NCBI GenBank assembly: GCA_002351365.1
Contig: DEGE01000018.1
Span: forward strand, 10,037 to 16,132
DNA: 6,096 nucleotides
Direction: 5' to 3'
Source: Candidatus Saccharibacteria bacterium UBA2834
Lineage (GTDB): Bacteria > Patescibacteriota > Saccharimonadia > Saccharimonadales > Saccharimonadaceae
Part shown: in pieces, positions 1 through 5,420 of the stretch
How positions within the stretch are numbered: position 1 is the stretch's first letter
How the letters are laid out: each line of letters begins with the position of its first letter
Notes under the pieces: generated by a model
Told to the model about the DNA's origin: nothing
Seen by the model: the letters and a program-made list of their open reading frames with translations, nothing else
The model's database searches: none
Program-made: the position numbers and the translations under genes

Positions 1-387
1 ACTGACGGTGTCTTCGTGAATCCCCTCCGTAGCGTCACCGGTTTCAAGGAATGCTTGACGCTCGTCTAGTGGTATAGCGTTCCAATCGGCGATTGCGTCT
101 TCGACTTTTTTGCGATAGCTCTCATCTTTTGGTGTTTCTTTGTCCCAGGCAGTATCGAAAAACTCACTCCATTTTGCACCATCAACGGTTGCGCCATCTT
201 CTGAGAAGAATTCGACTGTTTCCATTTTGTATGATTCGGGTTCTTCTTCGTCGCGTCGCTTGAGTTCCTCGTTGATACGCTGCATGGCGGCTTCGCGATT
301 AAAACCTCCTGGTGCGCCAAGGTCTTGCCAGTCGGAACGTTCGCGGTTAGGCTGTTCGCCGGCGCCATTTTCGTGATTATTTGGCAT
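1..387 (-). CDS. Acidic hydrophilic protein of unknown function (3' end outside window)
   Basis: The frame is open from the ATG at 387 to the left window edge (129 codons, no stop), so the C-terminus is missing. The protein starts MPNNHENGAGEQPNRE and is rich in Glu, Asp, Lys and Arg. Residues about 30-50 form a charged helix with an RINEELKRRDEEEPE segment. Later segments, EFFSEDGATVDGAKWSEFFD and AIADWNAIPLDERQAF, look like amphipathic helices. I see no signal peptide, membrane helix or catalytic motif in the visible part, so it is probably cytoplasmic. The start is supported by a GAGGGA Shine-Dalgarno-like sequence about 11 nt upstream and by an extended -10 promoter. A strong terminator separates it from the upstream gene on this strand, so it is its own transcription unit. 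I do not recognise the family. Confidence 0.75.
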   Translation of the reverse strand, partial: MPNNHENGAGEQPNRERSDWQDLGAPGGFNREAAMQRINEELKRRDEEEPESYKMETVEFFSEDGATVDGAKWSEFFDTAWDKETPKDESYRKKVEDAIADWNAIPLDERQAFLETGDATEGIHEDTVS

Positions 388-428
388 CGTTAATATATTC
401 CCTCACTTAACTAATTTTAATTATATCA
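388..428 (-). promoter_or_regulatory. Extended -10 promoter and ribosome-binding site of the left-edge gene
   Basis: On the minus strand TGATATAAT (428 to 420) is a perfect TGnTATAAT extended -10. No good -35 lies 16-18 bp upstream; that position falls in the upstream gene's terminator stem, which fits an extended -10 promoter. The predicted transcript starts near 413, giving a leader of about 25 nt that includes GAGGGA before the ATG at 387. Confidence 0.6.
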
Positions 429-434
429 AAGCAT

Positions 435-461
435 AAGAAAAACCGCCTATTTGTAGGCGGT
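435..461 (-). terminator. Rho-independent terminator after the 172-residue coiled-coil protein gene
   Basis: A perfect 8-bp inverted repeat (ACCGCCTA / TAGGCGGT, 442-449 and 454-461) encloses a 4-nt loop. On the minus strand it is followed directly by TTTTCTT. It lies just past the TAA at 483-485 and upstream of the promoter of the left-edge gene, so it ends the 483-1001 transcript. Confidence 0.88.
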
Positions 462-482
462 CTAGGATGCGACTAGTGTTTT

Positions 483-1001
483 TTATAGGCTGGCTTCGAC
501 GGCGGCCCAAGTGGCGTCTTCATTGTCGGCCGGAATGATGACTGTAACCTGATCTCCAACTTTAATGCGGAAATATGTAACGGATGCATAAAGGATTTTG
601 TATTCCTTGCCATTTACTTCGACAAAATATTGATCGTCGTGGCTGGTTAGTGTGCCAATAACGGTTTTGCGCTCAACTGGGCCAATTTGCTTATAAAGGA
701 ATTTGCCGTTATCACCGATGGTGAGTTTGAGAATGTCGCCCTCGACGAGTTTGGATTTGCTGGCGTAGTTGGCTGGTACTGGATAATTTTTGCCATCTGG
801 GCCAATCATAATTTGACCATCAAATACACCCTCGATAATTTTACCTTCTGGGCTTTCGGTGACGGTTGTGGCTGGCGCGGTGATAATATCACCATCGCCT
901 AACATCGATGTTAGTAATTCTTTAGCTGCGGAAAGATTAGTCTCTGCTTCCGTGAGAAGACTGCGTAGTCTTTTTATTTGTTTTTCTGGTAATTCAGACA
1001 T
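483..1001 (-). CDS. Hypothetical cytoplasmic protein: N-terminal coiled coil plus two repeated small beta domains
   Basis: The protein has 172 residues from the ATG at 1001. Residues 1-34 form a charged helix or coiled coil (PEKQIKRLRSLLTEAE, then SAAKELLTSML). A Thr/Pro/Glu linker (about 38-53) follows, then two beta-rich segments that look like copies of each other. Copy 1 (about 54-107) has DGKNYPVP ... A ... VEGDILKLTI. Copy 2 (about 112-169) has NGKEYKIL ... A ... IKVGDQVTVII. The pattern GK.Y ... A ... VGD.(hydrophobic) suggests OB- or SH3-like barrels; this is inference from strand pattern only. No signal peptide or membrane helix is seen. The coiled coil plus tandem barrel layout recalls the N-terminal part of proteasomal ATPases, but there is no ATPase domain. 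An in-frame ATG at 1010 would add MRG. I prefer 1001 because AGGA sits 8 nt before it, while the 1010 ATG has its purine tract immediately adjacent. The gene is monocistronic, between a TTGACA promoter and a strong terminator. Confidence 0.88.
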   Translation of the reverse strand: MSELPEKQIKRLRSLLTEAETNLSAAKELLTSMLGDGDIITAPATTVTESPEGKIIEGVFDGQIMIGPDGKNYPVPANYASKSKLVEGDILKLTIGDNGKFLYKQIGPVERKTVIGTLTSHDDQYFVEVNGKEYKILYASVTYFRIKVGDQVTVIIPADNEDATWAAVEASL

Positions 1002-1038
1002 ACCTCGCATCCTGCCTGTTTATATATTTATTAATTCT

Positions 1039-1068
1039 ATGATATAAAAAAGACTTCTATATTGTCAA
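1039..1068 (-). promoter_or_regulatory. Sigma-70-type promoter of the coiled-coil protein gene
   Basis: On the minus strand a consensus -35 TTGACA (1068 to 1063) is followed after 18 bp by TATCAT (1044 to 1039), which matches the -10 consensus at five of six positions. A and T tracts just upstream (1069-1090) may act as an UP-like element. The expected transcript start is near 1032, about 30 nt before the start codon. The rest of the 1011-1154 gap is AT-rich and holds no gene I can support. Confidence 0.72.
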
Positions 1069-1154
1069 TGATAGAAAAAAGATTTTTTCCACAACTAAAA
1101 CAGATATATCGTGCAAAATGTTGTATTTTTTACCATTGACATTTTGGAACGGAT

Positions 1155-2357
1155 TTAGTGCGTATTGTGCCTTGTGATTTTGCCAGCCATAAAATCTGCG
1201 ACTCCTATAATTAGGAAGATTTCTAGCATTGTAATAAGTGGCCCAAATCCAAATGACGCAAAGAAGGTATCTATTGTCATGGGTGAGATATGGGACAGCG
1301 CAACCATTACTGGCATAGCAGCCATCGTATTATATATAGTCATAGCAAAACCATATTCAATCCCGCGTTGGTTGAGATAGGAATAATTGTAGGCAGCAAT
1401 AAACATAACGGCAAGGAACTGCAACACAAACACTACGTAGCCGTAAACGTCGATGATTGAGAGTTGAAAAATAACGATTAGGCCGAGTCCGCGTAGTGTC
1501 GCGAACGGTATAATGCTAGCAACTTGGAATAAAAGTTGTTGTTCTGGCACGAGTTTGGCGATTTTGTTTATTTTTGTGGTTAATGCGAGCATAGTCACGG
1601 TCGCGATGGTGACAATCGACATTAGGATGAGCGCCCAAACTGATATTAGTGCTCGGTATGAAATGATTTCGATTAGGCAATGTACGCCCAATATGCAAAT
1701 AACCGCGCTAAGCCCGAGTGCAATTTTAGATACGATATCAATTATGGGGTCGTGTACCGTTTCGATACGGGCTTGCTTAACTATGCTGCCACCGTCTTTT
1801 AGTTCATCGTGCCAGCGTTTACTATCTTCTGGATCGTAGCCCGGCGCAACTTCAGGGTAAATTTCCGACATATCGATTGTCTGATGTTTGGTCGGCTTTG
1901 GCTTCGGTTCAGATTCCGATTCAGTAATGGTTTCCTTGGTTGGCTTTCCAGGGGTGACGGTTTTTTCAACTACCCCATCCTGATTAATCGAAAACTCGAT
2001 TTTGTCGTTTTCGTGCTCTTTTTTGGCTTTCTCGCGAGCAATCTCTTGCTGGGCGTGAATTTCGCTAATGGCGTGTTCTTTGGCAACCTGAGCTTGAAGC
2101 GCGGGATTGATGTCGAAGCTTGGTTTCGTAATAGAGCTGGGGACTTTTGTTTTAGTCTTTGCTTTGGCGTTATTCTTTTGGCGTTCGTGGTGTTGCTTGA
2201 GTTTGCGCTCAATGGCCGGCCGATCGTCATCGTCGTTCGAGACGTAACTCTCCTCGTATTCCTGCATCTGCTCGGTTAATTTTTGGTCATTAAAGGTATC
2301 GAGCTGGTGGTTATCGATGCGTTCGGGTGTAGTGTCTTTTAAGTATTTTTGGCCCAT
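1155..2357 (-). CDS. Polytopic membrane protein with long charged N-terminus (paralog of the 2383-3471 gene)
   Basis: The protein has 400 residues. Residues 1-200 are hydrophilic, very rich in Lys/Glu, and probably disordered and cytoplasmic. They include an acidic DDDDRPAIER block (42-51), a basic KAKTKTK stretch, PALQAQVAKEHA (85-96), VTPG (134-137) and a Pro/Lys/Glu linker. A juxtamembrane block follows with YPEV (167-170), PED (176-178), W182, and KQAR.ET (194-200). About six hydrophobic helices lie at roughly 208-231, 236-259, 275-301, 304-324, 338-356 and 368-389. The last ends in DFMAGK (388-393) and a short basic tail. No signal peptide, enzyme motif or transporter signature is seen. 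The block order and membrane half match the gene just upstream (362 residues), so the two are tandem paralogs. The gap between them is only 25 nt with no terminator, so read-through transcription is possible in addition to a local promoter. No Shine-Dalgarno precedes the ATG. The family is unknown to me; a membrane scaffold or envelope role is only a guess. Confidence 0.9.
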   Translation of the reverse strand: MGQKYLKDTTPERIDNHQLDTFNDQKLTEQMQEYEESYVSNDDDDRPAIERKLKQHHERQKNNAKAKTKTKVPSSITKPSFDINPALQAQVAKEHAISEIHAQQEIAREKAKKEHENDKIEFSINQDGVVEKTVTPGKPTKETITESESEPKPKPTKHQTIDMSEIYPEVAPGYDPEDSKRWHDELKDGGSIVKQARIETVHDPIIDIVSKIALGLSAVICILGVHCLIEIISYRALISVWALILMSIVTIATVTMLALTTKINKIAKLVPEQQLLFQVASIIPFATLRGLGLIVIFQLSIIDVYGYVVFVLQFLAVMFIAAYNYSYLNQRGIEYGFAMTIYNTMAAMPVMVALSHISPMTIDTFFASFGFGPLITMLEIFLIIGVADFMAGKITRHNTH

Positions 2358-2358
2358 G

Positions 2359-2377
2359 CTGCTTATATTTTATATCA
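2359..2377 (-). promoter_or_regulatory. Extended -10 element and ATAAGC start-proximal motif, gene 1155-2357
   Basis: On the minus strand TGATATAAA (2377 to 2369) is an extended -10, beginning 6 nt after the stop of the upstream paralog. ATAAGC (2366 to 2361) then lies 3 nt before the ATG. A start about 7 nt after the -10 would leave a 5' leader of only about 4-5 nt, and there is no purine-rich Shine-Dalgarno. The 14-nt TAAAATATAAGCAG (2372 to 2359) is identical to the flank of the upstream paralog at 3486 to 3473. Confidence 0.5.
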
Positions 2378-2382
2378 TAATG

Positions 2383-3471
2383 TTAATGAGTTTTAAGCTC
2401 TCTGTTGGATAGTTTTCCAGCCATCATATCTGGCACGAAAATAAGTAAGGCTAGTTTAAAAATTAGGAAGTACGCACTCATGAGTATCATTGGGCCGGCC
2501 GAACTTACGCCACTGGAAGATATTAGAAGCGCCGGCGCTGTAAGTATGAGAGTATATACTGTCATTTTGATATCGTAATGGATGCCATATTTATTGAGAT
2601 ATTCGTAGTATTTTGCTGATACCATTAGCATGGCAATAAACTGGATACCCATACTTAGGATGCCGATGATGTCGAAAAACATGATTTTGCCGACTAGAAT
2701 AATCACTAAATATCTAATGAAAATTCCGGGGATAATGCTCGCTAAATAGAGTTTATCGCGTTGACTCGCCTGGATGTCTCTAATCTTGCGGCCGATGGTT
2801 GATTTATGGATAATTACGATGTCTGCAAATAACAAGATTATTGTTGCGGCGTACGCAATATAGGCGAGAATATTTGGAAGCGGCAATAGATGAATCATGC
2901 ATCCAGCCGCTAGGATCAATAGGCTAATAAGCTGTATGATGCTGGCTTGCTTTATTGCTTCGTTTAAAGTCTTGTCTTCTATGGTTTCGAAGCGGGCTTG
3001 TTTGGGGAGTGGGTTCTTTTTGCTAATTTGTTGACGCCAGTATTTTTCGTCTTCAGGATTAAAGCTTGGCTTAACTTCGGGGTAAAGTGGCTCATCGGCT
3101 TGACTGATTTGATGAACTTCGGAGTGTCGTAGATTGGCTTTTGCTATTTTTTGTTGATATTTCTCAGTTTCTGCGCGCTTCTTGCTGTCCTTTTGATGTT
3201 CTGCGTTTTCTTTGGCAATTTGAGCTTCTAGCTCTGGGTCAGTTTTAAATTTAATATGATGTGTTGATTGGCCTGGAGTAACTGATTTTATCTCGACGCG
3301 CCGCTCGATTGCTGGCGTCATTTCGTCGTCGTCGCCGTCATACATTTTCTGGCTATTTCGCATAGAATCCGTGATATGCTCTTCTAGTTTTTCGTCTTCG
3401 CGGATTTGAGTTGCCGTTTTGTGCTCTTTTTGGAAATCTGGTTCATCTTGAATGTATCGTCCGGTGGCCAT
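2383..3471 (-). CDS. Polytopic membrane protein with long charged N-terminus (paralog of the 1155-2357 gene)
   Basis: The protein has 362 residues. Residues 1-165 are hydrophilic and highly charged, probably cytoplasmic and disordered. They contain DDDE plus PAIERR (47-58), VTPG (64-67), PELEAQIAKENA (79-90) and a Lys/Gln/Glu-rich helix (about 91-113). The juxtamembrane block has YPEV (130-133), PED (139-141), W145, and KQAR.ET (157-163). About six membrane helices lie near 176-197, 199-222, 242-262, 265-286, 303-320 and 326-348, ending in DMMAGK (348-353). It shares these motifs with the following gene, and also a Y.YLN..GI.Y..(A/K)MT.Y segment between helices 4 and 5 (289-305 here). VTPG lies before the AQ.AKE block here but after it in the paralog, so the linker modules are rearranged. 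No signal peptide or known enzyme motif is visible, and no Shine-Dalgarno precedes the ATG. A strong terminator just upstream isolates it from rplL, so it needs its own promoter. The function is unknown. Confidence 0.9.
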   Translation of the reverse strand: MATGRYIQDEPDFQKEHKTATQIREDEKLEEHITDSMRNSQKMYDGDDDEMTPAIERRVEIKSVTPGQSTHHIKFKTDPELEAQIAKENAEHQKDSKKRAETEKYQQKIAKANLRHSEVHQISQADEPLYPEVKPSFNPEDEKYWRQQISKKNPLPKQARFETIEDKTLNEAIKQASIIQLISLLILAAGCMIHLLPLPNILAYIAYAATIILLFADIVIIHKSTIGRKIRDIQASQRDKLYLASIIPGIFIRYLVIILVGKIMFFDIIGILSMGIQFIAMLMVSAKYYEYLNKYGIHYDIKMTVYTLILTAPALLISSSGVSSAGPMILMSAYFLIFKLALLIFVPDMMAGKLSNRELKTH

Positions 3472-3472
3472 A

Positions 3473-3486
3473 CTGCTTATATTTTA
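3473..3486 (-). promoter_or_regulatory. Putative -10 and ATAAGC start-proximal motif, gene 2383-3471
   Basis: TAAAATATAAGCAG on the minus strand ends 1 nt before the ATG at 3471. It is identical to the sequence before the downstream paralog. TAAAAT (3486 to 3481) could be a -10, putting the transcript start about 2 nt from the ATG. No -35 is recognisable; the expected place falls in the rplL terminator stem. Conservation between paralogs may reflect recent duplication as well as function. Confidence 0.45.
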
Positions 3487-3489
3487 CAA

Positions 3490-3517
3490 CAAAAAGCGAC
3501 TCCGGATTGGAGTCGCT
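3490..3517 (-). terminator. Rho-independent terminator of the rplJ-rplL operon
   Basis: A perfect 9-bp GC-rich inverted repeat (AGCGACTCC at 3495-3503, GGAGTCGCT at 3509-3517) encloses a 5-nt loop and is followed on the minus strand by TTTTGTTG. It lies 35 nt past the rplL stop codon and just before the start region of the first membrane paralog. Confidence 0.9.
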
Positions 3518-3551
3518 CATTTGTAAACATTCTGACTAAAATTTATTCTAC

Positions 3552-3932
3552 TTAGGCGAGTTCGACAGTTGCGCCGGCTTCTTCGAGAGCTTTCTTCATA
3601 GCTTCGGCTTCGTCCTTAGCAACTTTCTCTTTTACGGTAGCTGGAGCACCATCAACGAGGGCTTTAGCTTCACCGAGACCAAGACCAGTAGCTTCCTTAA
3701 CGGCCTTGATAACTGCAATCTTTTGAGCGCCAGCGTCTTTAAGAACGACGTTGTATTCACTCTTTTCTTCAGCGGCAGCGCCACTATCGGCAGCAGGACC
3801 AGCAGCTACAGCTACAGCGGCAGCAGCAGGCTCGATGCCATATTCATCCTTAAGGATAGTTTTGAGCTCGTTAACTTCGAGGACGGTGAGCTTAACCAAT
3901 TCCTCTGCGATTTTCTTTACATCAGCAGCCAT
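3552..3932 (-). CDS. rplL: 50S ribosomal protein L7/L12 (bL12)
   Basis: bL12 forms the flexible ribosomal stalk as dimers bound to L10. It recruits the translational GTPases (EF-Tu, EF-G, IF2, RF3) and stimulates their activity. The protein has 126 residues, close to the usual length of about 120-125. Residues 1-34 are the dimerisation and L10-binding domain ([20 protein letters not shown]). Residues about 35-57 are the Ala/Gly-rich hinge. Residues about 58-126 are the globular factor-binding domain, with the family signature [20 protein letters not shown], then LVDGAP and the terminal GATVELA. AAAGGAG (3945 to 3939) sits 6 nt before the ATG. It lies 57 nt after rplJ and is followed by a strong terminator, so it is the last gene of the stalk operon. 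The identification is firm. The usual rplK-rplA genes upstream and rpoB downstream are not next to it here. Confidence 0.98.
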   Translation of the reverse strand: MAADVKKIAEELVKLTVLEVNELKTILKDEYGIEPAAAAVAVAAGPAADSGAAAEEKSEYNVVLKDAGAQKIAVIKAVKEATGLGLGEAKALVDGAPATVKEKVAKDEAEAMKKALEEAGATVELA

Positions 3933-3966
3933 GTTAGACTCCTTTATATTTAAAAGTTAATAGTTT

Positions 3967-3981
3967 GCCACGCTGAGTGGC
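3967..3981 (-). other. Small hairpin in the rplJ-rplL intergenic gap
   Basis: A 5-bp inverted repeat (GCCAC / GTGGC) with a 5-nt loop sits between the rplJ stop and the rplL Shine-Dalgarno. There is no T tract after it on the minus strand, so it is not a terminator. It could mark an RNA processing or stability point that helps uncouple L12 output from L10, since more L12 than L10 is needed per ribosome. A chance fold is equally possible. Confidence 0.25.
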
Positions 3982-3989
3982 GAATAGAA

Positions 3990-4514
3990 TTAATTGGTTG
4001 CTTTGTCGGCAATACCGTCAAGCAAAGCGTGCAAATTGCCAGAAAGGCCATTTGTAATGTCGTTGACTGGGCTGAGGAGCATGTCCACAACTTGGCCAAT
4101 GAGTTGTTCTTTGCTTGGGAGATCGGCGAGAGCCTTAACTTCGGCTTCGCTGAGGACTGAACCATCGCCGCTGAATGCACCCTTAAGTTCGAGTGCATTG
4201 TGATCTTTGGCGAACTTGTTCAAAACCTGAGCTGGAGCAACTTCGTCGTCGTTTGAAACGGCGTAAAGAAGTTGACCTTCGAGTGCGCTGGTGTCGGTGT
4301 TTTTATAAACAGCGACTTCGCCCATCGCGACACGAACGAGGCGGTTCTTGACGATCTTAATTTTGACATTGTTTTCGCGAGCGGCTTTGCGAAGTTCTTG
4401 CATTTCCGCGACCGTAAGGCCTTGATACTTTGCAAAAACAGTCATTTTAGCGTCGCTAAGTAACTCGTTTAAGTCGGCAACCAATTGTTGTTTCTTATCT
4501 TTGCTAATTGCCAT
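3990..4514 (-). CDS. rplJ: 50S ribosomal protein L10 (uL10)
   Basis: uL10 is the base of the ribosomal stalk. Its N-terminal domain binds 23S rRNA beside L11, and its C-terminal helix carries the bL12 dimers. The protein has 174 residues, within the family range of about 165-180. Residues 1-60 show the family pattern: AISKDKKQQLVADLNE, then GLTVAEMQELRKAARE, then KIKIVKNRL. The C-terminal part (about 135-174) is a helix that would bind L12 N-termini (EQLIGQVVDMLLSPVND ... LHALLDGIADKA). AAAAGGAG (4532 to 4525) lies 10 nt before the ATG. It is the first gene of the rplJ-rplL operon, preceded by an L10 leader RNA, so L10 (with L12) probably represses its own synthesis, as known for this leader family. 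Confidence 0.97.
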   Translation of the reverse strand: MAISKDKKQQLVADLNELLSDAKMTVFAKYQGLTVAEMQELRKAARENNVKIKIVKNRLVRVAMGEVAVYKNTDTSALEGQLLYAVSNDDEVAPAQVLNKFAKDHNALELKGAFSGDGSVLSEAEVKALADLPSKEQLIGQVVDMLLSPVNDITNGLSGNLHALLDGIADKATN

Positions 4515-4559
4515 AGATAGGAATCTCCTTTTGGTGTTAAATAGCCAGAATGTTAAAAT

Positions 4560-4578
4560 CTAGGCTCGATTGAGCTAG
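4560..4578 (-). other. Second hairpin in the rplJ 5' leader
   Basis: On the minus strand CTAGCTC, a 4-nt loop, then GAGCCTAG form a 7-bp stem with one bulged C, followed by ATTTTAACATT. It lies between the L10-binding fold and the rplJ Shine-Dalgarno. It could be a weak attenuator or a spacer helix. The T tract is short, so termination activity is uncertain. Confidence 0.35.
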
Positions 4579-4596
4579 AAAACGTCACCAATTTAC

Positions 4597-4663
4597 AAGA
4601 AATATTTTCCTCGGCGGCATAATTAAGTATTCGGATGAACACCGCCGCTGTCTTTGGTAACTG
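4597..4663 (-). ncRNA. L10 leader: autoregulatory ribosomal protein leader RNA
   Basis: The minus strand shows the hallmark of the L10 leader family. ACCAAAGACAGCGGCGGT (about 4659 to 4642) forms the 5' side and ATGCCGCCGAGG (4620 to 4609) the 3' side. CGGCGGT pairs with GCCGCCG as a GC-rich stem, and the flanking AGACAGC and CCGAGG strands supply the GA pairs expected of a kink-turn. The hairpin loop is about 21 nt. In studied bacteria the L10-L12 complex binds this element and lowers rplJ-rplL expression. Here it begins almost at the predicted transcript start and sits about 80 nt before the rplJ Shine-Dalgarno. The exact ends are estimated. Confidence 0.85.
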
Positions 4664-4669
4664 CTATAT

Positions 4670-4697
4670 ATTATATTCTTTTTTTCAAAAAAATCAA
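4670..4697 (-). promoter_or_regulatory. Promoter of the rplJ-rplL operon
   Basis: On the minus strand TTGATT (4697 to 4692) and a perfect -10 TATAAT (4675 to 4670) are separated by 16 bp, mostly a T tract followed by an A tract. The expected start is near 4663, giving a 5' UTR of about 150 nt that opens directly with the L10 leader fold. Confidence 0.75.
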
Positions 4698-4722
4698 TGA
4701 TGAATAAAACACTAAATAAAAG

Positions 4723-4742
4723 TACAATAAATATAGATAAGC
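4723..4742 (+). promoter_or_regulatory. Putative -10 region and ATAAGC start-proximal motif of the lysozyme locus
   Basis: TACAAT (4723-4728) and TATAGA (4732-4737) are alternative -10 candidates on the plus strand. Neither has a convincing -35. Either would give a leader of only about 2-11 nt. ATAAGC (4737-4742) lies 3 nt before the ATG, the same hexamer at nearly the same distance as before the two membrane paralogs. There is no Shine-Dalgarno. This region is divergent from the rplJ promoter, with the two -10 elements about 50-60 bp apart. Confidence 0.4.
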
Positions 4743-4745
4743 GTT

Positions 4746-5420
4746 ATGGAAAATATTGTTGACTTCTTTGATCGTCATTATAAAGCCACGGTTTTTTCGA
4801 CGGCGGTGATTTTAGCTGTTTTATTGATTTCGGTGATTATTGCATTTGCGAGAAGAGATGCCGAAACAAACAGCTATGTTGTTTTTAATTTCGCTCCATA
4901 TTCAGCAATTTTAAATATAGAAGGAAATGAGTATAGAAACGGCTCGTATAAATTCGGGGTTGGCGATTATTCTGGCACATTGAGCGCGCGCGGTTTTGAG
5001 ACAAAAACTATTTCTTTTTCGGTTAAAAATAATGAAACTTCGAATGTTGTTAATTATTTAATTAACGAATCGGAGGGGCTTTCGTATTTTGAAAAAAATA
5101 GTACCGACATACAAACTCTTCGCATGATTAAGGGCGATATTAGTGTAACGGATTTTTTGACGGAATATGATGAAAAGATTGCGATTTATGAAAAGTTGCC
5201 ACTTTATGCTTCTTTTGATAATCGTGCCGAGAGCGGCTTTCCGGGTCAGGATTTAGTGGAAGTGAAGATTACAGATGGACGCATGCATGCGGATTGTGAT
5301 ACTACCTTATGCCTGCTCGTAAGCGGACGCAAAATTAAGCAGTCCAAAGTGGTTGAAGTCTTAGATAATAACGGTTTTGATATAAATAATTACAGGGTAA
5401 TTTATAACTATGAAAACTAA
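4746..5420 (+). CDS. Single-pass membrane protein with PEGA-like extracytoplasmic domain
   Basis: The protein has 224 residues. A short cytoplasmic head (MENIVDFFDRHYK) is followed by one strong membrane helix (about 14-35) and ARR, so by the positive-inside rule the orientation is not certain. The downstream neighbour suggests the rest is outside the cell. Residues about 45-92 resemble a PEGA-type beta domain: SAILNIEGNEYRNGSYKFG, then GDYSGTLSARGFETKTISF. This is a surface-associated fold that I recognise only by pattern. The second half (about 115-224) has no family I can name; it contains DCDTTLC, whose Cys184 and Cys189 could form a disulfide. The ATG has no clear Shine-Dalgarno. The 3' end overlaps the start of a secreted lysozyme gene by 11 nt, so the two are co-translated and probably work together. 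I infer a membrane anchor, regulator or substrate-positioning partner for the hydrolase, without direct evidence. Confidence 0.87.
   Translation: MENIVDFFDRHYKATVFSTAVILAVLLISVIIAFARRDAETNSYVVFNFAPYSAILNIEGNEYRNGSYKFGVGDYSGTLSARGFETKTISFSVKNNETSNVVNYLINESEGLSYFEKNSTDIQTLRMIKGDISVTDFLTEYDEKIAIYEKLPLYASFDNRAESGFPGQDLVEVKITDGRMHADCDTTLCLLVSGRKIKQSKVVEVLDNNGFDINNYRVIYNYEN

Noticed and set aside
140..376. Plus-strand open frame of 78 codons rich in Ser
   Set aside because: It is opposite the left-edge acidic gene, which has a promoter, ribosome-binding site and continuous frame to the window edge.
1136..1141. Consensus TTGACA on the plus strand, a possible antisense promoter into the membrane protein gene
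   Set aside because: No TATAAT-like sequence lies 16-18 bp downstream and no plus-strand gene follows.
1114..1146. 8-bp inverted repeat CAAAATGT / ACATTTTG just past the 1155 stop codon, a possible terminator
   Set aside because: The stem is almost all A/T, the loop is 17 nt and no T tract follows on the minus strand, so it is unlikely to terminate transcription.
1809..2279. Long plus-strand open frame (156 codons) rich in Phe, Leu and Arg
   Set aside because: It lies wholly opposite the Lys/Glu-rich tail of the 400-residue membrane protein; Lys and Glu codons read in reverse give Phe and Leu. It is a shadow.
3751..3960. Plus-strand open frame rich in Ala and Ser opposite rplL
   Set aside because: It is the mirror of the Ala-rich hinge of L7/L12, with no ribosome-binding site and no independent coding signal.
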